From Bacteriovoracaceae bacterium (lineage in GTDB: Bacteria; Bdellovibrionota; Bacteriovoracia; Bacteriovoracales; Bacteriovoracaceae), in contig CANHIY010000013.1 of assembly GCA_947461175.1 (NCBI GenBank), positions 1 to 39,087 of the forward strand: a stretch of 39,087 bases of DNA, in the 5' to 3' direction. The notes below the pieces were generated by a model. The model had not been told where the DNA came from. It searched no databases and was given only the letters and a program-made list of their open reading frames with translations. Below are positions 14,892-23,540 of this stretch, in pieces. Both the position numbers and the translations under genes were made by a program. Numbering within the stretch: position 1 is the first letter of the stretch; each line of letters begins with the position of its first letter.

Positions 14892-16142
14892 TTAACCCGC
14901 CTTTAACTTTGATAGATTTTTTATCTCCTCAAGCTCACCTAAAGACCTTCCGGTTTTTTGTGATACAGACTCCAAGATTAATCTTAGCGACTCATCGCCA
15001 GTCTCTAAAAACAATCTAATCCCTTCATCTATAACAATATTTGGATCATGACTTTTTTCAGACAAGACTAAAAAGTGATAAATTTTAAAATTGGGATCAT
15101 CCCTTCTAATTTTTATTAAAAGATTTTCAGCATTTGCGAAAAGTCTATGGCGTGCAAGAATATGAAAAAATTTTTTAATAAACTTTGGAAATGTTGAACA
15201 AAATTCAATAATTTTTTTAAAGCATTCAACTCCGGCACCTATTTGACCCTCATCAAGCCGATACTCTCCAGCGATTATTAGGCCAGCACCAAGATAATTC
15301 AATAACTCTCTATCTTTTTTTTGTACATCTTTTACAAGGTTACAGAAGAAAAAAATATAGTTAAAATTTTTTGTTCTTACACAAAGCCGGATAACATCTC
15401 CGAACTCCTCCGTTGAGAGGGGAAAACTCCCTGCAAGAGTTATTCCAACTTCAAAAGCCTCACTAAATAGGTTTAATTCTTTGTATGTTTCATAAAGAGA
15501 TTTGAGTGAATTATAGTGATAAGGATTGTATTCCAAAGCCTTTTTAAAGTTTAAAACTGCACCAGAAGGTTTGTTTTCAGCAAGGTCAATCCTACCTAAA
15601 TTGTAGTACGCCATTATTGGCTCCGGACTCAAAGAAAGAGCATTTACAAAACAATTTCGGGCGCAATTGTTAATATTTTCTTCAAGAAATTTCGTACCTC
15701 TATCAACTTGCTCCCAATAGGCAGCGAGGGATTTCTTTTGCGAAAAAAGCTCATAAAGAATATCGGATATTAATTTTAAATTAATTGGCTTTTGAAGATA
15801 CATATCTATTTCTTCAAAGGCATATTTCAGAACATCATCTTTTTTACAATTAGTTGAGGTCAATATAAAAAACTTCAAACAACTCTTCCTGTACTGACTT
15901 ACCAACCTGGAGAAATTTACCACTTCACAATCATCAAGCCGTTCCTCTGAAAAAATAATTTGCACATTCTTTTTCTCTAAAATAATTTCAGCCTGAGATG
16001 CTGTTGATGTTTCGTAAATATTCTCCGCCGATGCCCCAACATCAACTAAAATACTTTTCAATTTCTTCCTTGAAAAATCACATGAATCCGCGATCAGGAC
16101 TTCAGTAGTTGCTTCAATCAGTGAGGATATTTCAGTCGACAT
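14892..16142 (-). CDS. degenerate receiver domain fused to TPR repeats
   Basis: 416 residues. Residues about 14-135 follow the receiver fold (EVLIADSCDFSRKKLKSIL, IIFSEERLDDCE, FFILTSTNC, MYLQKPI). The phospho-acceptor position is Glu66 rather than Asp, and only one of the two N-terminal acidic residues remains, while the switch Thr and Lys are kept. Phosphorylation is therefore unlikely; the Glu could hold it in an active-like state. Residues about 160-400 are helical repeats, with a clear TPR in NLGRIDLAENKPSGAVLNFKKALEYNP. It starts 6 bases after the Trp-rich gene, so the two form an operon and may act together. Known TPR function is protein binding; partner unknown. Confidence 0.75.
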   Translation of the reverse strand: MSTEISSLIEATTEVLIADSCDFSRKKLKSILVDVGASAENIYETSTASQAEIILEKKNVQIIFSEERLDDCEVVNFSRLVSQYRKSCLKFFILTSTNCKKDDVLKYAFEEIDMYLQKPINLKLISDILYELFSQKKSLAAYWEQVDRGTKFLEENINNCARNCFVNALSLSPEPIMAYYNLGRIDLAENKPSGAVLNFKKALEYNPYHYNSLKSLYETYKELNLFSEAFEVGITLAGSFPLSTEEFGDVIRLCVRTKNFNYIFFFCNLVKDVQKKDRELLNYLGAGLIIAGEYRLDEGQIGAGVECFKKIIEFCSTFPKFIKKFFHILARHRLFANAENLLIKIRRDDPNFKIYHFLVLSEKSHDPNIVIDEGIRLFLETGDESLRLILESVSQKTGRSLGELEEIKNLSKLKAG

Positions 16143-16148
16143 AAAATA

Positions 16149-17570
16149 TCAGGCACCTTTTGCATCTAAAAATATTTTCAAGCCTTCCCTCTGGGAATTC
16201 TCCATCATTGCGATCAATCTCTGTACCTCGTTATTGATTAAATTAACTTTTACAATAACAAACCTATTTTTTTCACACTCACCCTCAAACTTAACTACTA
16301 CGCCAGCAATTACAAAAGCCTCCGACGTGTCATAAAAATCGTAACTGAATTTAACTCTAACATTTTTGTTCAGTTCAATCTTCATCTCATCTATTCGAAA
16401 AACAAATATGTCATCTGTAAAATCATATAACTGACTTGATATTTCAATCCCCTCAGCCTCAATCCTGGTATCCAGTTTAAACGTTGCAACTCGCCCTTTC
16501 AAAAACTTCAGTTCTGACGGGACAGGGGAATGATCAGCCTCATAAATATCGAGTTCTTCGCATGGTCTTTTTTCGAATTTCTCTAACGATTGACAGGTAT
16601 TCAATTTTAAATCAATTTCTACTTTCTCTGATATGTCATGTTCGTTCTGACTTTCCGACTGAACAACGAACTCAGATTTGAAACTGTTGGAGATAATTTT
16701 TTCTTTACTAAGGGCTGACATTGAATTTTTGCTAACATCCATCTTCTTTTCATTGATCGATTTGAAACGGGTTAACCTATAAGAATTATTAGAAAAGTAT
16801 AAATCGCATTTCTCACCTTTAAATATCCATCTATTCTCACTCCATCTAAATTCAGGAACGAGATCTCCTTCGTAAAACCAATTTCCCTCCTGGCTAAAAT
16901 ACCCCTCATCTTTTTCACCGTTTAATTCAAATTTCCATTTACCTTCCCTCTCTTTTTTCCATCTTGCCACAGCTGGAGAAGGTCCAACAACATGAATGGT
17001 CCAACAAGAAAGCATAAGTTTTATATCAATCCCATTTTTAATAATCCAAATGTCATCGTCTGTTTCTATCGGTGATAACCAATTTATTTTTATATGCTGA
17101 TCTACTTCATTTTTATCTTTTTCTGAGACGTTCTCTTCCGTTAGTTTTTGAAAGCTCTGCTCTTTTTTCTCTTTCTTTAAAAATGGGCTTAACCACAATG
17201 CTAATTTAATTTTCAAAGTCTTTATTTCAATATCTGAGTCTACTATTTCTCTAACATGTAATTTTGAAAGTAATTTTGAAAATTCTTTATTTTTTACAAA
17301 ATCAATGACAACTAACTTAAAGTTAGTGTTGGATAAAACTCTCGATTCTTTTTTTAAAAAAGAAGCTATCTCAATCAAATCACTTCTGCACTTGAGAGAA
17401 GCAAATATAAGTCCACCACCTGAAAAAGATGCAACGATAGTTGCCGCTTCTTTTGAAGTAATTGCTTCCTCCACCTCTACTCTTTCAAATTTTTCAATGT
17501 CTACAATTGCACCCGAAAGTGCCTCAAATTCTTTTTTGAATAAAAATTTTAAAAGAATAATATCCTTCAT
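16149..17570 (-). CDS. unrecognised three-part protein with a Trp-rich middle and possible PilZ-like C-terminus
   Basis: 473 residues, no clear family. Residues 1-130 look like an alpha/beta fold reminiscent of a receiver without its active site. A charged linker follows (KKEKKEQ...). The middle (about 160-270) is rich in Trp and Gly, with repeating strand patterns (EREGKWKFELNG, EGNWFYEGD, SENRWIFKGE). After another low-complexity linker, residues about 340-473 are beta-rich with a helical tail (VNLINNEVQRLIAMMENSQREGLKI) that resembles the end of PilZ domains. The RxxxR and DxSxxG c-di-GMP motifs are not evident, so nucleotide binding is doubtful. It is first in the operon with the receiver-TPR protein; a possible promoter lies about 90 bp upstream. 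Confidence 0.6.
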   Translation of the reverse strand: MKDIILLKFLFKKEFEALSGAIVDIEKFERVEVEEAITSKEAATIVASFSGGGLIFASLKCRSDLIEIASFLKKESRVLSNTNFKLVVIDFVKNKEFSKLLSKLHVREIVDSDIEIKTLKIKLALWLSPFLKKEKKEQSFQKLTEENVSEKDKNEVDQHIKINWLSPIETDDDIWIIKNGIDIKLMLSCWTIHVVGPSPAVARWKKEREGKWKFELNGEKDEGYFSQEGNWFYEGDLVPEFRWSENRWIFKGEKCDLYFSNNSYRLTRFKSINEKKMDVSKNSMSALSKEKIISNSFKSEFVVQSESQNEHDISEKVEIDLKLNTCQSLEKFEKRPCEELDIYEADHSPVPSELKFLKGRVATFKLDTRIEAEGIEISSQLYDFTDDIFVFRIDEMKIELNKNVRVKFSYDFYDTSEAFVIAGVVVKFEGECEKNRFVIVKVNLINNEVQRLIAMMENSQREGLKIFLDAKGA

Positions 17571-17892
17571 TTTCTCTCATTACTTATTATCTGAGCTTGA
17601 ACATTATTAATAAGAAATACGAACTCATTTCAATATCGACACTTAAGTCTTTGAACTTAATTAAATGTTATTCCTAAGTGATTCTGTCAAACACCCAATT
17701 AGCCCCTTTACTTTTTCATATTTCTTATCCGAAATGGGGATTAAAAAACTAATAGTAGATATTTTTTTCAAACTAGATTTTTGAGATTTAAAGCGTTTAA
17801 GTGTTTTTTATAAGTGTTTAACTACAAAGATCCAATTTGTTGCACAGACATTGATTAAATGTATAAAAGCAATTTACTTCAAAACTTTCTCT
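17571..17892. other. 322-bp intergenic region between the PBP gene and the Trp-rich gene
   Basis: Very AT-rich, with no credible gene. It holds the likely promoter of the minus-strand signalling operon (17660-17690) and, nearer the PBP gene, a direct repeat TAAGTGTTT at 17798-17806 and 17811-17819 that could be a binding site. I see no GC-rich hairpin plus T-run that would serve as a terminator for the PBP gene. The 67-codon plus-strand ORF starting at 17859 mostly lies antisense to the PBP gene and is not credible. Confidence 0.5.
17660..17690 (-). promoter_or_regulatory. candidate sigma-70 promoter for the Trp-rich/receiver-TPR operon
   Basis: On the minus strand a perfect -35 TTGACA (17690-17685) is followed after 19 bases by TTTAAT (17665-17660, five of six with TATAAT). 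The spacer is longer than ideal. It lies about 90 bp before the ATG at 17570. Confidence 0.35.
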
Positions 17893-20580
17893 CTACTGGT
17901 TCTCCCAATAACTTGCATCATCAAGGGTTGGTGCTTTTGAATCCCCTTGTGCGGGTTGATCGAATGAGGATGAATTTCCGCTACGTGGATCTATACCAGT
18001 TACAAAATATTCCAGGAACCCTTCGGACCCGGGCTGGACGGGAGCCCCTGTTTGTTTATTGATGAGTAATGAACTAACACCCTCTGGGATAATGAATTCT
18101 GAGGCCCCATATTTTGACATGGCAGAGGCCATGTAATCCGTCCACAAGGGAAGTGCTGCCTTACCGCCGGTTTCACCATAACCCAAGGGCCGGTTATCAT
18201 CAAATCCTACCCAGGAACCCACAACGAGGTTTGAAGAAAAACCCACAAAGAGGGCGTCCACATAATTATTGGTGGTGCCGGTTTTGCCACCAATGTTGGG
18301 AGAAAGTCTTCCTGCTGCCGCGGCAGTTCCGTAGAGGGTGACTCCCCTAAGAATATTGGTCATCACGAAAGCAAGTCTCGGATCATAAACTTGGGATGAG
18401 CTTAAACTAGCTTTGAAAGGATTTGTCTCGGAGGAAGTTTCTGAATCAGGGGCAGGAACTTTCCAGTCCTCATCGGCCGAAGGGAGAGGGTATTTTTTTC
18501 CATTGCGGTCGGTGATAGAGGTTATGTGCCTTAAGCGAACTGCCTTACCTCCGTTGGGGAACACAGCATAGCCCTTAGTGAGTTCAGTAAGGCTTATGCC
18601 AAAGGAGCCGAGGGAAAGGGACATGTCCTGTGGAATTTTTGCATCAATGTGCCAGCGCTTAACGAATTCCTGAATCTTTTTGACACCTAAATCTAGCACT
18701 AATCTTACTGTTGGAATGTTTCGGCTTACTTCCAGGGCATTTCTTAGGGTCATAGGACCCTGAAACTCTCCATCATAATTTCGCGGTTTCCAGCTTAATG
18801 AGTTATCAACACCCCCTAGGGCCTGAGGTGAATCCATGAGAATGCTTGAGGGGTGATAGCCCTGCTCCAAGGCCGCAGCAAATATAAAAGGTTTAAAGGC
18901 TGACCCAGGCTGCCTTAGTGACTGAATCGCTCGGTTAAATTGTGACTTCTGAAAATCTACTCCACCAACCATCGTCACCACATCTCCCGTGAGAGCATGA
19001 AGGGCAATCAATGCTCCTTCGACTTCAGGCTCCTGATCTAGAGAGGCCTTGTAAAACTTTTGCCTGGAGAGCAATTCTTTGAGACTTGGTTCCTTATATT
19101 TTTTGAAAAAATCAGAGTGGATGAGCTGATCATATGACATGTCTTTGTCTGTGATCTGAACCAAAACAACATCACCCCGTTTAAGAATCTTTGAGGGGGT
19201 TTTAATAGGATTAAAATAAACGGGATTTTCAGTAATCTTCCTCTCATGGGCCCAATCAAAGCCACTCTCTGGAATAATTGCCCTGGTGCCACCAATTTCA
19301 ACAAGAACAACTCTTTTTAAATCATCCACCTTTAAGACAACCCCGTTATAGGACTGACCTTTTTGAAGGAAATTAAGGAAAGGATCTTCAGACGAATTCC
19401 CAATTTCTATGAGGGATTGAAAGCGCTCATTTACCTTCTGAAGCTCATTTTGATAATAGGAAAGGTTGTTCTGAAGTGCATCATCATCTTCATGGAACTC
19501 AAAAATATTTTTTCCTTCAGTAGAAAAATTAAAGAACGTCGACTGATCACGAAGAATTTTTTTTCTTTGCTCAACGATATAATCTTTTACCTCATCGTCA
19601 GATTTTAAAAACTTCACTGGCCCAGAGAATCCTTGCCTTTTATCAAGTTCCTTAACTCTATCTTTCACCGCCTTATCAGCTTTTTCCTGAAGGGACCAAT
19701 CCAGAGTTGTCACCACTTTAAAACCATTGGTGAGAAACTCCTCAGTTCCCACGGACTTCATCACTTCTTGTCGGATCCAGTCCGTAAAGTGTCCACCCTT
19801 TATGTCGTTTGGCTTTCGGATCCGCATTTTAATGTTTTCATTTAAAGCGGAGTCATACTCCTTTTGATTAATTTTTCCCGTTTCAAACATTCTCTTTAAA
19901 ACATAATTCTGCCTGATCTTGGCAAAACCTGGATTGACGTAAGGAGAATATCTTCCTGGGGCCACTAATAATCCAGCAACCAAAGCCGCTTCGGCGGGAG
20001 TGGCTTCCTCAAGCTCCTTATCAAAATAACCCTTGAAAGCAGCTTTTACCCCATAATAACCGCCACCAAGATAAACCTGGTTTAAGTAGAGAAAAAGGAT
20101 TTCTTCTTTTGAAAACTTTTGTTCAATTTTACGGGCAAGTAAGAGGTCCTTAATCTTTCTCGACAAGGTTCTTTCTTTCGTTAGTAAGAATGATTTTGCG
20201 ACCTGCTGGGTGATGGTGGATCCACCCTGTACCAATCGGCCTTCTTTCATGTTAACGAGAAAGGCCCTCATGATCCCGTAGTAATCAATTCCCTCATGAT
20301 TAAAAAAATTATCATCTTCTGCAGCGAGGAAGGCGCCCACAATTCTTGGCGGTATTTTCTTAAAAGGAACCACATCTCGGGTTTCTTGACCAATTTCAAG
20401 AAGGACCTCTCCATCCTTTGATAATATTTTAGAATTCATCGGAGGATTATAATCCTTGAGGGAGTTAATCTGTGGAAGATCTGAGGAAATATAAAGGAAA
20501 ATCCCTGCCACCATTGTTAGGCCAAACAAGAGGAGAAAAAAAAGTACGGCTAGGGTTTTGATCAAACGTTTCAAGAACAA
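17893..20580 (-). CDS. mrcA: class A penicillin-binding protein 1A (bifunctional peptidoglycan synthase)
   Basis: 895 residues. An N-terminal membrane anchor (about 9-32) is followed by a GT51 glycosyltransferase: EDDNFFNHEG with catalytic Glu88, GGSTITQQVAK, and FLYLNQVYLGGGYYG. A long linker holds an OB-like insert (about 410-500) and the transpeptidase follows: nucleophile Ser560 in QPGSAFKPF, SRN motif (VSRNIPTVR), KTGT at Lys766. It polymerises lipid II glycan and cross-links stem peptides in the periplasm. Length and the insert match the PBP1A (PonA/MrcA) class. Its ATG is 57 bp from the xseB stop. A tail of about 60 residues is polar and probably disordered. Confidence 0.96.
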   Translation of the reverse strand: MFLKRLIKTLAVLFFLLLFGLTMVAGIFLYISSDLPQINSLKDYNPPMNSKILSKDGEVLLEIGQETRDVVPFKKIPPRIVGAFLAAEDDNFFNHEGIDYYGIMRAFLVNMKEGRLVQGGSTITQQVAKSFLLTKERTLSRKIKDLLLARKIEQKFSKEEILFLYLNQVYLGGGYYGVKAAFKGYFDKELEEATPAEAALVAGLLVAPGRYSPYVNPGFAKIRQNYVLKRMFETGKINQKEYDSALNENIKMRIRKPNDIKGGHFTDWIRQEVMKSVGTEEFLTNGFKVVTTLDWSLQEKADKAVKDRVKELDKRQGFSGPVKFLKSDDEVKDYIVEQRKKILRDQSTFFNFSTEGKNIFEFHEDDDALQNNLSYYQNELQKVNERFQSLIEIGNSSEDPFLNFLQKGQSYNGVVLKVDDLKRVVLVEIGGTRAIIPESGFDWAHERKITENPVYFNPIKTPSKILKRGDVVLVQITDKDMSYDQLIHSDFFKKYKEPSLKELLSRQKFYKASLDQEPEVEGALIALHALTGDVVTMVGGVDFQKSQFNRAIQSLRQPGSAFKPFIFAAALEQGYHPSSILMDSPQALGGVDNSLSWKPRNYDGEFQGPMTLRNALEVSRNIPTVRLVLDLGVKKIQEFVKRWHIDAKIPQDMSLSLGSFGISLTELTKGYAVFPNGGKAVRLRHITSITDRNGKKYPLPSADEDWKVPAPDSETSSETNPFKASLSSSQVYDPRLAFVMTNILRGVTLYGTAAAAGRLSPNIGGKTGTTNNYVDALFVGFSSNLVVGSWVGFDDNRPLGYGETGGKAALPLWTDYMASAMSKYGASEFIIPEGVSSLLINKQTGAPVQPGSEGFLEYFVTGIDPRSGNSSSFDQPAQGDSKAPTLDDASYWENQ

Positions 20581-20637
20581 GTCCTATGTAAAAGTTCAGC
20601 TGCTTTATTTTAAGTTAAAAAAAAGAATTTGAAAGGT

Positions 20638-20859
20638 TTAGTCCTTGTAATCAACCTCTTTAAGCTGATCACTTAAAATTTTTATCTTCTTCTCAGCATT
20701 CTCAAGGGTCACTCGGCAATTCTTATATAATTGAATCCCTTGCTCAAATTTTTTTAAACTCTCATCTAAGTTTATATCTCCCGACTCTAGTTCTCGGACA
20801 ATCTTCTCTAACTCTTTTAAGGAATTCTCAAAATGAGAAGTGTCAGTCATTTGGTCCAT
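20638..20859 (-). CDS. xseB: exodeoxyribonuclease VII small subunit
   Basis: The track starts at a TTG (20883); ATG at 20859 follows AAAGGGCGG and gives 73 residues, normal for XseB. The two-helix signature is clear: FENSLKELEKIVRELESGDINLDESLKKFEQG, then LYKNCRVTLENAEKKI. It pairs with XseA to degrade single-stranded DNA to oligonucleotides. xseA is not in this window, so the subunit is encoded away from its partner here. It is divergent from flgF by about 150 bp and upstream of the PBP gene on the same strand. Confidence 0.95.
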   Translation of the reverse strand: MDQMTDTSHFENSLKELEKIVRELESGDINLDESLKKFEQGIQLYKNCRVTLENAEKKIKILSDQLKEVDYKD

Positions 20860-21000
20860 TTTTCCGCCCTTTATACGTTTCAACCCATAATGTCACAGAG
20901 AGAATTAATTCGACAAGATCTTCATCTCGGATGAAATTGCCTATACTCGTTTTCCATGACTCAACTTGATAGACTTGCCTAAGGGAAACTGTTTCACACT

Positions 21001-21015
21001 CCATCAGGATGAAGG
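21001..21015 (+). promoter_or_regulatory. candidate CsrA-binding hairpin in the flgF leader
   Basis: CCATCAGGATGAAGG can fold with GGA in the loop: TCA/TGA pair, an A-A mismatch, then CC/GG. CsrA prefers AnGGA in a hairpin loop near the ribosome site. Here it abuts the AAGGGG Shine-Dalgarno of flgF. Its ATG (21009) is also the track's flgF start, but I favour 21021. Confidence 0.4.
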
Positions 21016-21020
21016 GGTCC

Positions 21021-21863
21021 ATGAAAAATATTTGGGTACCATTATCAGGCCAGGTCGCTCAACAAAGAAAAGTTGAGACCATTGCCAATAATGTCGCAAA
21101 TGCCAACACTGTTGGTTTTAAAAAAGATCAACTCGTCTTCAAAGAACACCTCACGGCACTCACCTCAGGAGTAGAGGATATTCACATTCCGCGGAAAGAG
21201 TTTTCACCGGCGGATTTTTATCACACCGATGGTGCGGAAAATGCCATGGTTTCCGTTGATGGCAGTTTTACAGTCTTTGAACAAGGTAACATGATCCCCA
21301 CAAGTAACCCTCTAGACCTGGCCCTTAAGGGTGAAGGGTTTATCGAAGTCCTCTCCCCCCACGGGGTTAGATTCACCCGTAAAGGAAACCTGTCTCTTAG
21401 TCGTGAGGGAGAGCTTGTCACAGATCAGGGTTTTAAGGTTCTCAGTGCTTTGAATATCACAGATGAATTATTAAGAGCACCTGCCTCCAGCGAAAACCTC
21501 CCCTCACCTGAAGAGAGAATTCTAAAAGTCCCCGGAAACACTAAACTTACCTTTACGAGTGACGGTGAAATACTGACCAAAGAGGGCATTGTCGGGAAAA
21601 TTTCAGTCATCGAGTTCAAAGATAAGCATGCGCTTAAAAAAGAAGGAAACTCTATCTTCCTGAGCCCGGATGAAAAAAATATCAATCGTACTAACATCCA
21701 GACAACGGTAAATCAGGGGTTTCTTGAGGGGTCCAATGTAAATGCCATTGAAGAAATGTCAGAACTCATCAAGGCTCACCGGCATTTTGAATCTATTCAA
21801 AAGGCCATAAATGCCTACGACCAAATTTCGGGTAAGGCCGCAAATGAAATTGGCAAATTTTAA
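21021..21863 (+). CDS. flgF: flagellar basal-body rod protein FlgF (proximal rod)
   Basis: About 280 residues from ATG 21021 (MKNIWVPLSG), where homologues start and with AAGGGG just before it; the track's ATG at 21009 adds four residues and lacks a ribosome site. The N-terminal rod motif is IANNVANANTVGFKKD; the middle is the FlgE/F/G-type D1 (NPLDLALKGEGFIEV); the C-terminus EEMSELIKAHRHFESIQKAI forms the coiled pair with the N-terminus. It is exported by the flagellar type III system and built into the rod. First gene of flgF-G-A-H-I; 13 bases before flgG. Confidence 0.93.
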   Translation: MKNIWVPLSGQVAQQRKVETIANNVANANTVGFKKDQLVFKEHLTALTSGVEDIHIPRKEFSPADFYHTDGAENAMVSVDGSFTVFEQGNMIPTSNPLDLALKGEGFIEVLSPHGVRFTRKGNLSLSREGELVTDQGFKVLSALNITDELLRAPASSENLPSPEERILKVPGNTKLTFTSDGEILTKEGIVGKISVIEFKDKHALKKEGNSIFLSPDEKNINRTNIQTTVNQGFLEGSNVNAIEEMSELIKAHRHFESIQKAINAYDQISGKAANEIGKF

Positions 21864-21876
21864 TGAGGAGAAATGA

Positions 21877-22662
21877 ATGATCCGAGCACTTCACACATCA
21901 GCAACCGGCATGGCGGCACAGGAATCGAACGTAAACACGATTTCAAATAATATCGCCAACGTCAATACGACAGGATTTAAAAAAGCACGGACTGAATTTG
22001 ATGACCTCCTCTATGAAACAATTCAAGAAGCGGGTGCCAAATCCTCAGGATCAACTGAATACAACGTAGGACATCAGGTCGGATCAGGAGCGAAGGTTTC
22101 TGCCACCAGGAAAATTCACTCTCAGGGATCTCCTCAAATGACCAACAACCCCTATGATCTCATGATCAATGGGGAAGGGTTTATGGGGATTGTTGCTCCA
22201 AATGGAGAATTAAAATACACCCGTGATGGTTCATTCAACGTAGATGCCCAGGGAAACCTTGTGACACGAGCAGGGCATAGGGTTTTTCCAGGAATAGTTG
22301 TTCCTCCAAATATTATGAGGATTAATATTTCAGAAGCTGGAAACGTGGAAGCATTTACAAGAGAATCTGTAGAGGCCATTAATCTAGGCCAGATACCGGT
22401 TTTCACATTTGTGAATCCTACTGGTCTTAGGTCTGATGGAGGAAATCTTCTGGCAGCCACCGGAGCCTCCGGTCAGGCGATTCAAACGGTGGCCGGTGAA
22501 AATGGTTCAGGCATCCTCATGCAAGGGGCTATTGAAGCCTCAAACGTTAATGTCATGAATGAAATGACAGATCTGATTAAAGCACAAAGGGCTTATGAAA
22601 TGAACTCAAAGGTCATGGGTGTGGCCGATCAGATGCTACAAACAGTGAATAACATCAGATGA
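21877..22662 (+). CDS. flgG: flagellar distal rod protein FlgG
   Basis: 261 residues, the usual FlgG length. N-terminal ATGMAAQESNVNTISNNIANVNTTGFKK and C-terminal EMTDLIKAQRAYEMNSKVM are diagnostic, with the NPYDLMINGEGFMGI core between. It forms the distal rod passing through the P and L rings. It has a strong GAGGAG ribosome site and its TGA overlaps the flgA ATG. The similar layout to FlgF reflects common ancestry of rod proteins. Confidence 0.97.
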   Translation: MIRALHTSATGMAAQESNVNTISNNIANVNTTGFKKARTEFDDLLYETIQEAGAKSSGSTEYNVGHQVGSGAKVSATRKIHSQGSPQMTNNPYDLMINGEGFMGIVAPNGELKYTRDGSFNVDAQGNLVTRAGHRVFPGIVVPPNIMRINISEAGNVEAFTRESVEAINLGQIPVFTFVNPTGLRSDGGNLLAATGASGQAIQTVAGENGSGILMQGAIEASNVNVMNEMTDLIKAQRAYEMNSKVMGVADQMLQTVNNIR

Positions 22663-23540
22663 TTCATAAGCTGATTATTCTGATGACTTTTATTATAAGT
22701 TTAAACCGGGGGTTTTCCTGTGAGATCACACTTCCCGAAAAAATCCTTATCTTAAAGAACTCGGATCGGCTTGAAATTTTGAATAAGTATGATGAATGTT
22801 CAAAAGAAACTCTAAATGAAGTTGCGACAATTCTTAATTCTGTTGAGGGCAAGATTACTGGTCATCAAGTTCAAGAGATTCTTAGTTCTAAAAACCACCC
22901 CGTGGTTATTCATCCACACATCATTGAAGTTTATCAACTCAAAAATTTAACCAGAGAACAACTACAAGTTCCCCTAGATCATCAACTTACATCCATTGAT
23001 CCTATGAATGAACCAAACTCTATTTCTTTAAATAACAATGATCAGATAAAAGTCGTTTGCGAAGAGTGTCAGTTCGAAAAAAATCAAGTCCTGTACGTTA
23101 ATGTTCTCAGTCTTAACGGAAGTTTATTGAAGCTAAAAGTAAAGGGAGAATTTAATAAAAGGCTAAAAGCATTTTATGTAAAAAAATTCATCCCAGCTTT
23201 TTCAGAAATCAAGAAAGAGGATCTAAGAGAAGATTTTTCTGACCCCATCCCACATACGGATCTCCTGAATGAGCTTGGGACTCTCCATTTTTTTAAAACA
23301 AACAAGCCCCTGAAGGCAGGGGCAATTATTAAAAAATCCGATTTAAATGGAATCAATCTCGTAAGGGCCGGTAACAATACGGAAGTTATTATTGAAAATA
23401 AATTTTTAAAACTGAAAACTACAGGAATTTCAAGAAACAACGGCTCCTATGGAGACTTAATTGAAGTTCTTAATCTCCAAAAGAAAAAAAAATATTTAGG
23501 TAAAGTCATTGATATTAACAAAATCATAGTGGATTTATGA
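22659..23540 (+). CDS. flgA: flagellar P-ring assembly chaperone FlgA
   Basis: 293 residues with a signal peptide (LIILMTFIISLNRGFSC). The C-terminal SAF-type region (about 175-290) is visible: FYVKKFIPAFSEIKKEDLRE, LKAGAIIKKSDLNGINLVRAG, and the closing GDLIEVLNLQKKK...GKVID. FlgA is a periplasmic chaperone for FlgI P-ring assembly. It overlaps flgG by 4 bases and flgH by 4 bases, so translation is coupled, and it sits two genes before its client flgI. The N-terminal half is weakly conserved. Confidence 0.88.
   Translation: MIHKLIILMTFIISLNRGFSCEITLPEKILILKNSDRLEILNKYDECSKETLNEVATILNSVEGKITGHQVQEILSSKNHPVVIHPHIIEVYQLKNLTREQLQVPLDHQLTSIDPMNEPNSISLNNNDQIKVVCEECQFEKNQVLYVNVLSLNGSLLKLKVKGEFNKRLKAFYVKKFIPAFSEIKKEDLREDFSDPIPHTDLLNELGTLHFFKTNKPLKAGAIIKKSDLNGINLVRAGNNTEVIIENKFLKLKTTGISRNNGSYGDLIEVLNLQKKKKYLGKVIDINKIIVDL

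Noticed and set aside
9942-17570. Complete chemotaxis operon
   Set aside because: No CheW, MCP, CheR or CheB, and the kinases lack P5, so 'chemotaxis' is not a justified label.
17798-17819. CRISPR-like repeat TAAGTGTTT x2
   Set aside because: Only two 9-base units close together, no spacers and no cas genes.
17859-18062. 67-codon ORF overlapping the PBP gene end
   Set aside because: Antisense to the PBP transpeptidase tail; no initiation signal.
20930-20950. sigma-28 promoter upstream of flgF (GCCTATAC)
   Set aside because: Partly like GCCGATAA, but no TAAA -35 at the right distance.
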